NCBI GenBank assembly: GCA_016713405.1
Contig: JADJPF010000001.1
Span: 434,001-498,000 of the forward strand
Direction of reading: 5' to 3'
Origin: Blastocatellia bacterium
GTDB lineage: Bacteria > Acidobacteriota > Blastocatellia > Chloracidobacteriales > JADJPF01
Length of the DNA: 64,000 nt
Positions within the stretch are counted from its first letter, which is position 1. The number at the start of each line of letters is the position of its first letter. A program made the position numbers and the translations under genes. Under the pieces are notes generated by a model that saw only the letters and a list, made by a program, of their open reading frames with translations, searched no databases and was not told the DNA's origin. Below, piece after piece: positions 19,325 through 30,264 of this stretch.

Positions 19325-20122
19325 TTATTCTTTTATAGGATATCTTAAGTTATCTAGGGTTTCTTCTAGGGGAATTGCTGTAGTTGTCAAGCTATTAGAA
19401 AAATGTGATAGAAATTCTTGATTACCATCCATTCCTGTAATAGGTGAGGCTAGTATCCCTAAACAGCTTAAATTAAGCTCTTGGGCTGCTAACACAACTT
19501 CCTTTATTACTCGCTTATGTTTGTTTACATCAGCAACTATGCCACCTTTGCCAACTTCCTGTGGCCCAACTTCAAATTGAGGTTTGATTAAAGCTATGAT
19601 GTTTGCAGAATTAGTTATTAACTCAGGAACTACAGGCAAGATTTTTGTTAAAGAAATAAAAGAAACGTCAACTGTAACTATTTCAAAGAGATAGGAAAAA
19701 TCTTTTGTAGATAAATAGCGAGCATTAACATTTTCTATTACTGTTACACGTTCATTTTGACGAATACGCCAGTCAAGTTGATTATGCCCTACATCTAAAG
19801 CTACAACATGTTTAGCATTATTTTGTAATAAACAATCAGTAAAGCCACCTGTTGAAGCACCAATATCTAAGCATAATTTATTAGTAACATCAATTTGGAA
19901 AGTTTTAAGTGCTGCTGCTAATTTTAAGCCTGAGCGAGAAACGTAGGCGAGTTTTTCACCTTTGATGCGTAGTTGGGAGGTGACATCAATTTTATGACCA
20001 ACTTTGTCAATTAATTGTTCATTGGCTAAGACTTGGCCTGCTAGGATTAAGGCTTGGGCTTTTTGTCTGCTTTCAACTAAACCACATTCTACTAATAATT
20101 TATCAATTCGTTCTTTAGCCAC
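19325..20122 (-). CDS. tlyA: TlyA-family rRNA 2'-O-methyltransferase
   Basis: Methylates ribose 2'-OH of cytidines in 16S and/or 23S rRNA; some TlyA members are also described as hemolysins. The N-terminal S4 RNA-binding domain (RIDKLLVECGLVESRQKAQALILAGQV) spans residues 4-60. The FtsJ-type methylase follows, with the SAM site LDIGASTGGFTDCLL near 86 and the KDKE-type residues K (SGLKL), D (VTVDVSFIS) and K (ALIKPQFE). Length of 265 residues is typical. It lies 58 bases after the subtilase gene but is separated from it by a terminator. Confidence 0.92.
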   Translation of the reverse strand: MAKERIDKLLVECGLVESRQKAQALILAGQVLANEQLIDKVGHKIDVTSQLRIKGEKLAYVSRSGLKLAAALKTFQIDVTNKLCLDIGASTGGFTDCLLQNNAKHVVALDVGHNQLDWRIRQNERVTVIENVNARYLSTKDFSYLFEIVTVDVSFISLTKILPVVPELITNSANIIALIKPQFEVGPQEVGKGGIVADVNKHKRVIKEVVLAAQELNLSCLGILASPITGMDGNQEFLSHFSNSLTTTAIPLEETLDNLRYPIKE

Positions 20123-20130
20123 AAAAATAA

Positions 20131-20168
20131 GGAAGGGAAAAAGAGTACAAGTAAGAACTTGTACTCTT
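20131..20168 (-). terminator. Terminator after the subtilase gene
   Basis: An 11-bp perfect stem (20141-20151 with 20158-20168, 6-base loop), followed on the minus strand by TTTTTCCC. It separates the subtilase from tlyA. Confidence 0.8.
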
Positions 20169-20180
20169 AGAAAAGGTTAA

Positions 20181-21608
20181 TTACTTAGTCATTGCTGCAT
20201 AAACATTTACTCTACCACCAGAAATAGTTTTTCCTTTTAATTCTGGAGAAGGAGTAGCAGTAGTAACTATTGTTTCAATAATTTGTTTAGGGGTTAAAGT
20301 AGGATTATTGGCAAGCACTAAACTAGCAACACCAGAAACATGAGGGGTTGCCATAGAAGTACCACTAAAATAAGCATAATCATTACCTGTAACAGTTGAA
20401 TAAACATCAACGCCTGGTGCGCCAATATGAACGGAGCTAGCACCATAGTTAGAGAAACTAGCTAGGTAATCTTGATTATTAATTGCAGCAACAGAAAGAA
20501 CATTGTCTGACTTATAAGAAGAAGGATAATGAGGATAAGTATCTGTATTTGTTGCACTATTTCCAGCAGCAGCAACAAATAATATTCCTTCTTTATTTAA
20601 GGCTTTAATTGCGTCATGCAAGGCTTGTGAGTAATCTCCACCACCCCAGCTATTAGAAAGGACGCGAATATTAACGCCACGTTTTTTCATTTCTAAAGCA
20701 TAATTGATGGTTTCTAATGCGTCATTTAATGAACCGCTTCCATCACCAGATAAAAACTTAAGCCCCATTAATTTTACTTTCCAATTGACTCCTACAATAC
20801 CTTCTCCATTATCGCCAGCCGCGCCAATTGTACCAGCACAATGACTCCCATGGTCATTATCATCCATTGGATCGCCACTATCATCAACTGCATTATAACC
20901 ATGGATATCGTCAACTACACCATTACCATCATCATCTATGCCATTGTCAGGAATTTCATTTTCATTAACCCACATATTGGGCTTAAGGTCTGGGTGAGTA
21001 TAATCAATACCTGTATCTACAACAGCAACAACTATTTGGTCATCACCAGTTGTTAAATCCCAAGCTTTTAAGACATTTATATCAACTCCACTAACACCGC
21101 CAGGTTTTCCATTAATCTTTTGCCCTACATTATTAAGCCCCCATAATGACTCAAAAAATGGGTCATTAGGAATAATATCATCGGCTTGATAACGGAAGTT
21201 TGGCTCTACATATTCAACGTTAGGATCAGCCTTATAACGGGCGATTAACTCGTCTAAAGTTAAATTTTCTGATGTGGTGACAGAAACAAAAGAAAAACTT
21301 GGAAGTTCGCTATAAGAGCGGAATGTATTAAGGTTAAATCTTGAAACTAGCGAATTAATCATTGATTGAGGCGTACCATCTTTAAACTTGATAATTAAAT
21401 CATAGTTTTGAGGTAGGTTTGTTTGCCAAACAGGATTTTCCCAATCTGCTTTAGGCCAATTATTTGTGGCTTCCCATTCAGATTCAGTAATACACTCAAA
21501 AGCTTTTTCTGATTGGTTAATAACACCTGCTAAATAAGCATAAATAATTACTAGTGTACCTAGTGCTAAATGTACTAATGGGGAACGCTTCATAAGTTTA
21601 TGTCCCAT
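20181..21608 (-). CDS. Secreted subtilisin-like serine protease (S8)
   Basis: A 475-residue exported subtilase. A membrane/signal helix near residues 9-30 is followed by an inhibitor-like propeptide (YDLIIKFKDGTPQSMINSLV to about 140) and the catalytic domain, with Asp in VVDTGIDYTHP, His in DHGSHCAGT, oxyanion Asn in AAAGNSA and Ser in SGTSMATPH. A Ca-binding Asp-rich loop (DNGIDDDGNGVVDD) is inserted as in thermitase/proteinase-K-like enzymes. Start could be 21608 or the ATG at 21593 (MKRSPLV); neither has a strong Shine-Dalgarno sequence. The neighbouring small gene 36 bases upstream is on the same strand. Confidence 0.92.
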   Translation of the reverse strand: MGHKLMKRSPLVHLALGTLVIIYAYLAGVINQSEKAFECITESEWEATNNWPKADWENPVWQTNLPQNYDLIIKFKDGTPQSMINSLVSRFNLNTFRSYSELPSFSFVSVTTSENLTLDELIARYKADPNVEYVEPNFRYQADDIIPNDPFFESLWGLNNVGQKINGKPGGVSGVDINVLKAWDLTTGDDQIVVAVVDTGIDYTHPDLKPNMWVNENEIPDNGIDDDGNGVVDDIHGYNAVDDSGDPMDDNDHGSHCAGTIGAAGDNGEGIVGVNWKVKLMGLKFLSGDGSGSLNDALETINYALEMKKRGVNIRVLSNSWGGGDYSQALHDAIKALNKEGILFVAAAGNSATNTDTYPHYPSSYKSDNVLSVAAINNQDYLASFSNYGASSVHIGAPGVDVYSTVTGNDYAYFSGTSMATPHVSGVASLVLANNPTLTPKQIIETIVTTATPSPELKGKTISGGRVNVYAAMTK

Positions 21609-21644
21609 TGCTATTTCTACTAAGTTTACTTAGCGAGACAAGTT

Positions 21645-21926
21645 CTAGGGATAAATTTTATAGTTTTGACCATTGAAATTAAATAAACGAACTTGATTTT
21701 TAGCTGCACGGTACTCATAAGACTTTCCTTGACAGCTAAGTATTAATGTCCAACCTCGCAGCATCATTTGAGCGCACATTTCACCAGTTTTAGCTGCGTC
21801 TAAACAAGCATTTGAGAATTCTGTTGATTCTGTTGAGCTAACTGTAACCGCTGATTCTGCAACATTTAGACGAGTAGCTAAATCTGTTACTACTAATTTA
21901 GTTGCTTGATTTTGATCCAATGGCAT
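21645..21926 (-). CDS. Small uncharacterised protein (93 aa) with a paired-Cys core
   Basis: Not assigned to a named family. Residues 10-30 form an N-terminal helix (VVTDLATRLNVAESAVTVSS). A core follows with Cys in SNACLDAAKTGEMCAQMM and in LILSCQGKSYEYRA, then a beta-rich tail. Similar short domains (helix, then SCLG-x-GE-x-CAQ and KxYEYR) occur in cyanobacterial and acidobacterial proteins without a known role. It has no signal peptide. It lies 36 bases upstream of the subtilase on the same strand, so co-transcription is possible; a role as a partner or regulator of the protease is only a guess. Confidence 0.65.
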   Translation of the reverse strand: MPLDQNQATKLVVTDLATRLNVAESAVTVSSTESTEFSNACLDAAKTGEMCAQMMLRGWTLILSCQGKSYEYRAAKNQVRLFNFNGQNYKIYP

Positions 21927-22367
21927 TGTAAGTTCCTTAAATTATTTTATGTCGCTTGAGCAAGCTTAAATATTGATGAATTTGAGCTTGCAAAGGAAGC
22001 TTATAATGATTTTATTAAAAAAGCAATCCTTTAACCAAAGTAAGAAATAAATGCTTAAAAGATGATGTTTAATGAGTTTTGAGCAAAAAAATTTGCCTAA
22101 TTTTAGAGTACCAATTTTGGCTCCAAAACTAGGCTTTAGGACTTACTTATTGAGGGGTGTAGAAATTAAAACCGTAAAAACTCTTAATATGTTATATAAT
22201 AGCGTTTTTTATTAATTTACTTTTACCTTAAATTTATAATTTATTTTGAATAAGCTTTTAGCAAAGAGCGTACCAGAAAAAGAAATATTTTAATTTTTAT
22301 CTAAGTATCAATAAATAGAATAAATTAAATATTTGCTAAATTTATATTGATTTTAATCTTGAAATAA

Positions 22368-22407
22368 TTGACAAAAGCTGGCAGTAAGTGGTTGACAAAA
22401 ACTGTCA
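22368..22407 (+). promoter_or_regulatory. Two TTGACAAAA..CTGNCA direct repeats
   Basis: TGNCA pentamers start at 22369, 22379, 22393 and 22403, giving two similar 16-base units (TTGACAAAAGCTGGCA and TTGACAAAAACTGTCA) spaced 24 bases apart. The same TGNCA pentamer recurs in an array before the 61110 gene. It may be an operator; the TTGACA parts may also act as -35 boxes. Confidence 0.4.
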
Positions 22408-22542
22408 CTAAATAAAAATTTTATTTCAATTAATGCTAATTCCCACCTTTATTTTTAGCTTTAATTTATTGGATAGATACTCTCCACTTATTAATCAGGT
22501 CTAACTTGATTAATAAATATTATTAGATAATAATGGAACTCC

Positions 22543-22590
22543 AAAATACTATAATTTTCTTATTCTAAAGTAATTATAGTATTTTTTTTA
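22543..22590 (+). terminator. Terminator-like hairpin upstream of the Calx-beta gene
   Basis: Arms 22543-22556 and 22572-22585 pair over 14 bp, followed by a run of eight T. It lies about 100 bases before the ATG at 22691, so it ends a leader or small RNA rather than a coding gene. Confidence 0.6.
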
Positions 22591-22690
22591 AGATCCCTAA
22601 CTTCGAAAGCTTAAGTTTAACTACTGAAAATATATCAATGATTAAAACAAGTATATAAACTAAAATATTTAAAATAACTAAAGGAATAAT

Positions 22691-25600
22691 ATGAAAAAGT
22701 TCCATATTCGGACATTTTTATTTATGTTCTTACTTATTGTCTGTTCAAGCATTGTTTATATGTCTTCTCAGGCAAATAGTAAAAAAATATCTCTATTTGA
22801 TAGTTTGAACGGAAAGTCTTTATATGTTGAAACAAATGAAAATTTTAACCTTGAAGACAAAATTACTCCTCAATTGAGAGGGATTAAATTTATTTCAAAA
22901 AAAATTGATTTATTCCAAGCTTTATCTCCTATTTCTCTAAAATCAGCAGACTTAGACAAAGATGGTGATTTGGATTTAGTTACAATTAATCAAAAAAGTA
23001 ATTCTATAACAATTTTAACTAATGCTAGTGGAGGGAAATTTTCTAGCAAAGAAATTTTCCTTCCAAACATTGATGGACTGTCTGACATAACAATAGCTGA
23101 TTTTGATTTGGATCAGGATTTGGATATTGTAACAGCCAATTCTATAAATGCTAATTTGACTATATTAAGTAATGATGGGACAGGAAATTTTACTAGCAGA
23201 AATTTAAATCTTCCAGAAATTAATAATCCAACATCGATAGCAAGTGGGGATTTTAATGCTGATGGTAAGATGGATTTAGTTGTTATTGATTCAAATAGCA
23301 ATATTATTGTTATTTTTAATAATGGTTCTAGTCAATTTGCTAGCCAAAATAGACAATTATACTCTATTTATAATCCTAGTAGTTTGGCTTTAGCAGATTT
23401 AGATGGCAATAATACTTTAGATATAATAATTGCTAGTAAAGTTAATCAAACATTAACTATTTTATCTAATGATGGCAAAGCTAAATTTAGTAGTAATTCT
23501 ATTTCTTTAGATAAGTCTGCTTTGTCAATTACTACTGCTGATTTAGACAAAGATGGTTTAGTAGAGTTAATTACTAGTAATCAAGATAATACTATTTCCA
23601 TACTAACTAACAAAACCAATAACTATATTATTAATAACCTTACTCTTCCTAAAGGAACGACTAACCCAAGCTCAATAATAACCGCTGATTTAGATAAAGA
23701 TGGTGATTTTGATATCATTACAAGCAATCAAGATAATGTGTCTGTTTTTGTTAATAATGATAATGTTTTTAGTACTATTAATTTAGCTTTAACCCAAAGC
23801 TTTTTACCTAGAACTACAATAGCAGATGATTTAGATGGTAATGGTATTTTAGATTTGGTTATATCCAATCAAAACAGCAATAGTTTAGATTTGATGCTAG
23901 CCATTCAACCAAACGTGCTAAGTCCTGCTCAAACACTGCCATTTAGCCAAAACTGGTCAAATACAGGTTTGATTACAACAGATGATAATTGGAATAATGT
24001 AGCAGGAATTGTAGGTTATCGGGGCGATGATTTAACGGCTGCTACAGGCACTGACCCACAAACTATATTAGGGGAAGGAACACCTGTTATTGATGTAATT
24101 GCTAACCAAAGCAATCCTAATGCTTTAGCAACAGGTGGTGTAGCTGAATTTGATGGAATAGCTAATCCATCAGTAGCTTTACAAGGTTCAGGTACAGCCG
24201 ATGCTCCTTCAATTATTATTGCTCTTAACACTACAGGATTTAATAACATCAATGTAGCTTATAATTTAAGAGATCTTGATGGTTCAGCAGATAATGCAAT
24301 ACAACAAGTAGCTTTACAATATCGTGTTGGTACAACTGGAAACTTTACTAATTTAGCTGGTGGTTATGTAGCTGATGCTACACAAGGCCAAATCTTGCTA
24401 CGTTAGTAACACCTGTTAGCGTTACTTTACCATCAGCAGCTAATAACCAATCTGTAGTTCAAGTACGTGTTATTACTACTAATGCTGCCGGTAATGACGA
24501 ATGGGTAGGAATAGATGATATTAGCATCACTGGTGAAGTTGCGGCTCAACCAGGCACATTACAATTTAGCTCAGCAACTTATTCAGTAATGGAAAGCGGA
24601 AGTAGTGCAACTATCACTGTCACCCGTACTAATGGAAGCAGTGGTACAGTAACAGTCAACTATGCAACAAGTGATGGAACTGCTACTGCTGCTAGTGATT
24701 ATACTGCTTCTAATGGAACTTTAACTTTTGCTGATGGTGAAGTTTCTAAAACTTTTTCTGTTCCAATCATTGATGATGTTTTAGTTGAAGGAAATGAAAC
24801 AGTAAACTTGAGCTTAAGCAATCCTACAGGAGGAGCAACTCTTGGTAGTCCTAATACTGCTGTTTTAACTATCATAGATAATGATAATGCTGGTAGTTTA
24901 CAGTTTAGCTCAGCAACTTATTCAGTAATGGAGAATGCAGCTAATGCAACCATTACTGTCACTCGTACTAATGGAAGCAGTGGTACAGTAACAATCAACT
25001 ATGCAACAAGTGATGGAACTGCTACTGCTGCTAGTGATTATACTGCTTCTAGCGGAACTTTAACTTTCCTAAATGGTGAAACTTCTAAAACTTTCTTTGT
25101 TCCAATTATTGATGATGTATTAGCTGAAGGAAATGAAACAGTAAACTTGAGCTTAAGCAATCCTACAGGAGGAGCAACTCTTGGTAGTCCTAGCAGTGCT
25201 GTTTTAACTATTGTTAATGTTCCTAAACCAGGCACATTACAATTTAGTTCAGCAACTTATTCAGTAATGGAAAATGCAGCTAATGCAATTATTACTGTCA
25301 CCCGTACTAATGGAAATGAAGGTACAGTAACAGTCAACTATGCAACAAGTGATGGAACTGCTACTGCTGCTAGTGATTATACTGCTTCTAATGGAACTTT
25401 AACTTTCCTAAATGGTGAAACTTCTAAAACTTTCTCTGTTCCAATTATTGATGATGTTTTAGTTGAAGGAAATGAAACAGTAAACTTGAGCTTAAGCAAT
25501 CCTACAGGAGGAGCAACTCTTGGTAGTCCTAATACTGCTGTTTTAACTATTGTTAATGTTCCTAAACCAGGCACATTACAATTTAGTTCAGCAACTTATT

Positions 25601-27102
25601 CAGTAATGGAAAATGCAGCTAATGCAATTATTACTGTCACCCGTACTAATGGAAATGAAGGTACAGTAACAATCAACTATGCAACAAGTGATGGAACTGC
25701 TACTGCTGCTAGTGATTATACTGCTTCTAATGGAACTTTAACTTTCCTAAATGGTGAAACTTCTAAAACTTTCTCTGTTACTGTTATCAATGATTTAACA
25801 GATGAAGTAAACGAAATGGTAAACTTGAGCTTAAGCAATCCTACAGGAGGAGCGACTCTTGGTAGTCCTAGCAGTGCTGTTTTAACTATTGTTGATGATG
25901 ACCCACCAGCTAGCTTAAGCATTAATGATGTTACTCAAGCAGAAGGAAATAGTGGTACTAGTACAATGACTTTTACTGTTAGTTTAACTCCTGCTAGTGC
26001 ATTAACAGTGATGGTAAATTATGCAACAAGTAATACAACTGCAATTGCTGGTAGTGATTATATAGCAAGTAGTGGAACCTTAACTTTTGTTCCTGGAGTA
26101 ACTAGTCAAAGCTTTTCTGTGACAATTAACGGTGATAGAACTACAGAACAAAGTGAAACCTTTTTTGTCAATTTAACATCGGCTGTCAATGGAATGATTG
26201 TAGATGGACAAGCTGTTGGAACTATCACAAATGATGATTTCTTAGATCATTTTACTATTTATGCTGCTGATTCAAGCAATAACCGAATTCAACGTTCTAC
26301 AGATGAAGGCGGTAGCTGGTCAACCATAGGTTTAGGTGCTGGTACAGGTTTAGGTCAGTTCAATAATCCACGAGGTATAACTGCAAATGTAGCAGATACA
26401 TTAGTTTTTGTAGCAGATACAGGAAATAATAGAATTCAGCGTTCCATAGATGGTGGTTTTACATGGACGATTTTAGCCGGTGCTGGTACAACTATTGGTA
26501 AAGTCAATGCACCTCAAGCTTTAGCTTATGATGAAGCACAAGATAAACTCTATATCGCTGATACACTTAACAATCGTATTCAAGTAGTAACAAATGCTTC
26601 TACATCTAATCCTACTTTCTCAATTTTTGCTAACGCTACAATTGGTAATGCAATTGGTAAAGTTAATCAACCAAGAGGAATTGCTGTTGATGCTGATGGT
26701 AATGTTTATGTAGCTGACACAGGTAATAACCGCATTCAAGTTAATATGGCAGGTATTTGGACTATATTTGCTGGTGCTAGTGCTGGAACAGCAATTGGTA
26801 AAGTTAATGCTCCTCGTGCAGTTTATGTTAATTCTTTAGGTCAAGTTTTTGTAGCTGATACAGCTAATAATCGTGTTCAAATCTACAATGGAGTATGGTC
26901 AATCTTTATGTCATCAGGGACAGGACTTGGTTTGGTAAGATTACCTGAGGGTGTTACTGTTACTGCTAATGCTAATGCAATAATCAGTGATACAGGTAAT
27001 AATCGTATTCAAAACAAAGCTGTTTCTGGGGCAACTACAATTATTGTAGGAACACCTGGTACAGGAGAAAACCAATTTAATCAACCAACAGGAATACGTT
27101 AA
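22691..27102 (+). CDS. Giant secreted VCBS/FG-GAP, Calx-beta and NHL-repeat protein (one frameshift)
   Basis: A predicted surface or secreted adhesin-like protein of about 1470 codons. After a signal peptide come seven VCBS/FG-GAP repeats with Ca-binding DxDxDGxxD loops (DKDGDLDLV, DLDGNNTLDI and so on). A linker domain follows, then four nearly identical 113-residue Calx-beta domains plus a fifth divergent one, and finally a five- to six-bladed NHL-like propeller (VADTGNNRIQ repeats). The frame is broken at 24386-24389 by one missing base (GGCC context). With it restored, ...TQGPNLATLVTPVSV... continues into the second part, so the gene is likely one unit. A strong terminator follows at 27127. 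Confidence 0.85.
24562..25917 (+). repeat. Four tandem 339-bp Calx-beta coding repeats
   Basis: Equivalent points recur at 24562, 24901, 25240 and 25579, an exact 339-base (113-codon) period. The DNA is very similar between copies, not just the protein, implying recent duplication or gene conversion. The copy number may vary between cells or be collapsed in assembly. Confidence 0.9.
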
Positions 27103-27126
27103 ATTTTTAATAAAATTTAATTCCAG

Positions 27127-27167
27127 AAAAATAGCTTAACTACTTGTAGTTAAGCTATTTTTGTTTT
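27127..27167 (+). terminator. Terminator of the Calx-beta gene
   Basis: A 17-bp perfect stem (27127-27143 with 27146-27162, a 2-base minimal loop) followed by TTTTTGTTTT. It is one of the strongest hairpins in the window. Confidence 0.9.
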
Positions 27168-27221
27168 AGAAAAATTTATTATTTGAAGACTTTTAGAGTT
27201 AACAAAAATCTTTGTTAATCT

Positions 27222-29996
27222 TTACTTAGCAGGGTTTCCATCTACATCTAAAATTCGGATTTCACCTAAGTTAAGCTCTTTAATTCCTGCTTCAATCTTG
27301 CTTCTATCACCAACTATTAACCAAATTAGTTTGTCTGGTTGAATGACTTTGCGAGCAGCCAGATTTACTTGATCTAACTTAAGATCTCTTACTTGATTAG
27401 CATAAGTTTTGTAATATGTATCAGGATAACCATAACGAACAATGTCAAGAATAGAATTTAGTACTCTACCATTAGTTTCCCAACCGCCTGGCAAGCCTAA
27501 AATTTGATTAGTTTGGTCTTTTAAGAATTCTTCTTGAGTAATTGGACGTTTATCTAAAACTTCACGAAGTTCTTTTACTACTTCAGAAATAGATTCTTTA
27601 GTTTTGTCAGTTTGTATTGGAGAAATGCTTAAGAAAGGACGTTGGGCAGCAGTATCAGCTAAAAAGCTAAATACTCCATATGACCAATGTTTATCTTCAC
27701 GCAAATTTAAGTTAAGGCGGGAAGTAAACACACCACCTAAAACATTATTCATAGTGTTAACTGCTAGTTCATCAGCATTAGATCTTTGAGGAGCAATATG
27801 ACCAGCAACAATAATAGATTGGAGTGAGCCAGGACGGTCAACTAAATAAACAACGGGTTTGTTTTGATGATTTACTTGGGCAATATTTTTCTTTGGTACT
27901 TCGCCAGATTTCCAATCTTTAAATAATTTTTCTAGTTTTGGAACAATTTCTGAAAGGGTCGTATCGCCAACAACTACCAAAGTAGAATTATTTGGCTTAA
28001 ACCAGGTTTGATGATATTTAACCACATCAGCTTGGGTCATGTTTGTAATAGATTGAGGTGTACCAGAGCCGGTAAATGGTTGGCTGTAGGGATGACCTTT
28101 TCCATAAATTAAACCTGGCATTAGTCTTAAAGCAATAGAAGTTGGGTCAGCTTTTTCTTGTTCTATCCCATCAAGTTGTTGTTTTTGTAAACGCTTAAAT
28201 TCTTTTTCTGGGAAAGAAGGGTTTAAAACAACATCAGCAAAAATATCTAAACTTTGGTCTAGGGTAGATTTAAGGCTACCTAAACTGACGCGGGAAGTAT
28301 CTAAATCAGAAAATGCACCTAAATTAGTTCCTAAATTAGCTAAATCTTCGCTAATTTTTAAGGAATCACGGTTTTTTGTTCCTTCAGTCAACATTGACAT
28401 AGCCATATTAGCTGTTCCTGGATTTGGATCTGCTGCATAGCCCGCATCTACTACTAAATTAAGGCTAATAAGTGGAGCAGAATGACGTTCTGCTAGGATT
28501 ACTTTTAAGCCATTGGATAAAGTAGCACGTTGAAGGTCTGGGAAAGTTATTTCTGGTGCCGGGCCTAAGTCAGGCAATTTGCTACGGTCAACACCTTTTG
28601 CTTCATTGGTAAACTCAGGAAATGGAGTAACGGTTAAAGTGTAAGAACCATCTGAAAGCCATTTTTTAGCAGTTTCTTGTAAATCTTTAGCAGTCGCTTC
28701 TTTAACTCTTTTAAGGGTAGTTTTGTAATAATCTGGATTTCCTGCATAAATTTGATTCATAGCTAAAATGTCAGATTTACCACCAAACCCGCCAATACGC
28801 TCTGCACCACGAATAAATCTAGCGGCATATTGTGCTTTAATACGTTTAAGCTCGGCTTCTGTTGGCCCTTCAGCTAAAAATCGCGCTACTTCTTCATTAA
28901 CAATAGTTTCTATTTTATTTAAGTCTTCACCAGGGCGAGCAAAAACTTGAACATAAAATTGTCCACCAATTTCATTTATATCAATTGACGCACTTGCTTC
29001 AGAAGCAATTTGTAAGTCATAAACTAGACGTTTGAAGAGTCGGGAATTTTTACCTGCTCCAAGTACATCACTAGCTAGGTCTAAATAATCAGCTTCTGCT
29101 GATCCCCATTGTGGAATATTCCAAACCTTAAACATTGCTGCTTGTGGTACTCGGTCTTGGACTGTTTGACGGCGTTCACCAGTCATTTTAGCAATTGCTA
29201 CTTGATGTCTAGCAATAGGAGGGCCAGCAGGAATATCACCAAAGTATTTTTCTACCTTTTCTTTAACTTCATTGGCGTTAACATCACCTGCTACAACTAA
29301 CACAGCATTAGCCGCGCCATAATAGGTCTTAAACCATTCCTGCACATCTGGAAGCGATGCAGCATTAAGATCTTCCATTGAACCTATTACAGTCCAAGAA
29401 TAGGGATGTTGAGCCGGATAAGTAGCTTTAGTTATTAGCTCAAAGGCTACTGCATAGGGTTGATTTTCACTTTGACGTTTTTCGTTTTGCACTACACCGC
29501 GTTGTTCATCAAGTTTTGCTTGATCAATTGCTCCTAAAAGATGCCCCATTCGGTCAGATTCTAGCCATAAGACCATATCTAAGGCAGATTTAGGGACATT
29601 TTGAAAATAGTTAGTGCGATCATTATTAGTTGTTCCATTTAGATCTGTTGCACCAATTGTTTCAAGAGCTTGAAAATAATCTTTGTTATAGTTTTCGCTA
29701 CCGTTAAACATTAAATGTTCAAAGAGGTGAGCAAAGCCGGTTTTACCAATTTTTTCATTTTTTGAACCTACGTGATACCAGACATTGACAGCAACTATTG
29801 GAGCTTTGCGGTCTTCATGTACAAGTAAGGTTAAACCATTTTTTAGGACAAACTTTTGGTAAGGGATATCTAAATCGCTACTAGCATCAACAGTTGTTGG
29901 AGATGATGGATTATCTCCAGAACTTGCTTTTACACTAGTAAAGACTAAGCAGGCTAGTATAAAGAAAAATACTAGTAGCTTTGTTTTTCGTAGCAT
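27222..29996 (-). CDS. M16 family zinc protease, two-domain fusion
   Basis: A 924-residue insulinase/pitrilysin-like exported peptidase. A signal peptide spans residues 1-24. The inverted zinc motif HLFEH lies near residue 88 with the distal Glu in the NEKRQSE region. The C-terminal half (from about 490) is a second M16 domain (LKVILAERHSAPLISLNLVVDAG) that lacks HxxEH, as expected for the non-catalytic half that closes the chamber. Such fused pairs are common in Bacteroidetes and Acidobacteria and degrade peptides in the periplasm. AAGGAG lies upstream of the ATG. The gene is monocistronic and 268 bases from the TonB receptor gene. Confidence 0.93.
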   Translation of the reverse strand: MLRKTKLLVFFFILACLVFTSVKASSGDNPSSPTTVDASSDLDIPYQKFVLKNGLTLLVHEDRKAPIVAVNVWYHVGSKNEKIGKTGFAHLFEHLMFNGSENYNKDYFQALETIGATDLNGTTNNDRTNYFQNVPKSALDMVLWLESDRMGHLLGAIDQAKLDEQRGVVQNEKRQSENQPYAVAFELITKATYPAQHPYSWTVIGSMEDLNAASLPDVQEWFKTYYGAANAVLVVAGDVNANEVKEKVEKYFGDIPAGPPIARHQVAIAKMTGERRQTVQDRVPQAAMFKVWNIPQWGSAEADYLDLASDVLGAGKNSRLFKRLVYDLQIASEASASIDINEIGGQFYVQVFARPGEDLNKIETIVNEEVARFLAEGPTEAELKRIKAQYAARFIRGAERIGGFGGKSDILAMNQIYAGNPDYYKTTLKRVKEATAKDLQETAKKWLSDGSYTLTVTPFPEFTNEAKGVDRSKLPDLGPAPEITFPDLQRATLSNGLKVILAERHSAPLISLNLVVDAGYAADPNPGTANMAMSMLTEGTKNRDSLKISEDLANLGTNLGAFSDLDTSRVSLGSLKSTLDQSLDIFADVVLNPSFPEKEFKRLQKQQLDGIEQEKADPTSIALRLMPGLIYGKGHPYSQPFTGSGTPQSITNMTQADVVKYHQTWFKPNNSTLVVVGDTTLSEIVPKLEKLFKDWKSGEVPKKNIAQVNHQNKPVVYLVDRPGSLQSIIVAGHIAPQRSNADELAVNTMNNVLGGVFTSRLNLNLREDKHWSYGVFSFLADTAAQRPFLSISPIQTDKTKESISEVVKELREVLDKRPITQEEFLKDQTNQILGLPGGWETNGRVLNSILDIVRYGYPDTYYKTYANQVRDLKLDQVNLAARKVIQPDKLIWLIVGDRSKIEAGIKELNLGEIRILDVDGNPAK

Positions 29997-30227
29997 ACTT
30001 TTAACTCCTTTTTGTAAGGTTGAATTTTAATTAACCTATGTAGATAGAATAATTACAAATTATAAATAATTTAACAAAACTAGCATTATTTCAAAGCACC
30101 TGATAAAAACTCAACTTTAAATGGCGATAAATAATCCAAGTTTGTATCTTTATGTATTTATTGATTTTTGAGTTAAACGGCGGGCGAAAACTTTTTGTTT
30201 TTGTTTTAAGCAACTATTAAACAAATT

Positions 30228-30258
30228 ATAAAAAGCCCAACAAGCAGTTGTTGGGCTT
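30228..30258 (-). terminator. Terminator of the TonB receptor gene
   Basis: An 11-bp stem (30233-30243 with 30248-30258) immediately after the receptor stop, followed on the minus strand by TTTTATAATT. Confidence 0.8.
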
Positions 30259-30264
30259 AATAAC

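Larger units (their letters stand above)
21927..22690. other. Long A+T-rich intergenic region before the Calx-beta protein
   Basis: About 760 bases without a convincing gene. It holds two TTGACAAAA-nCTG-n-CA half-repeats at 22368-22407 and a terminator-like hairpin with eight T at 22543-22590. A short transcript (sRNA or leader) ending at that hairpin is possible. Several small purine-rich and AT palindromes are present but nothing recognisable as a riboswitch or tRNA. Confidence 0.5.

Noticed and set aside
22392..22407. Pho box
   Set aside because: The CTGTCA-like halves are 10 bases apart, not 11, and no phosphate genes are nearby.
25038..25922. Three antisense reading frames across the Calx-beta repeats
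   Set aside because: They repeat with the same 339-base period as the sense repeats and have no family features; they are shadows.
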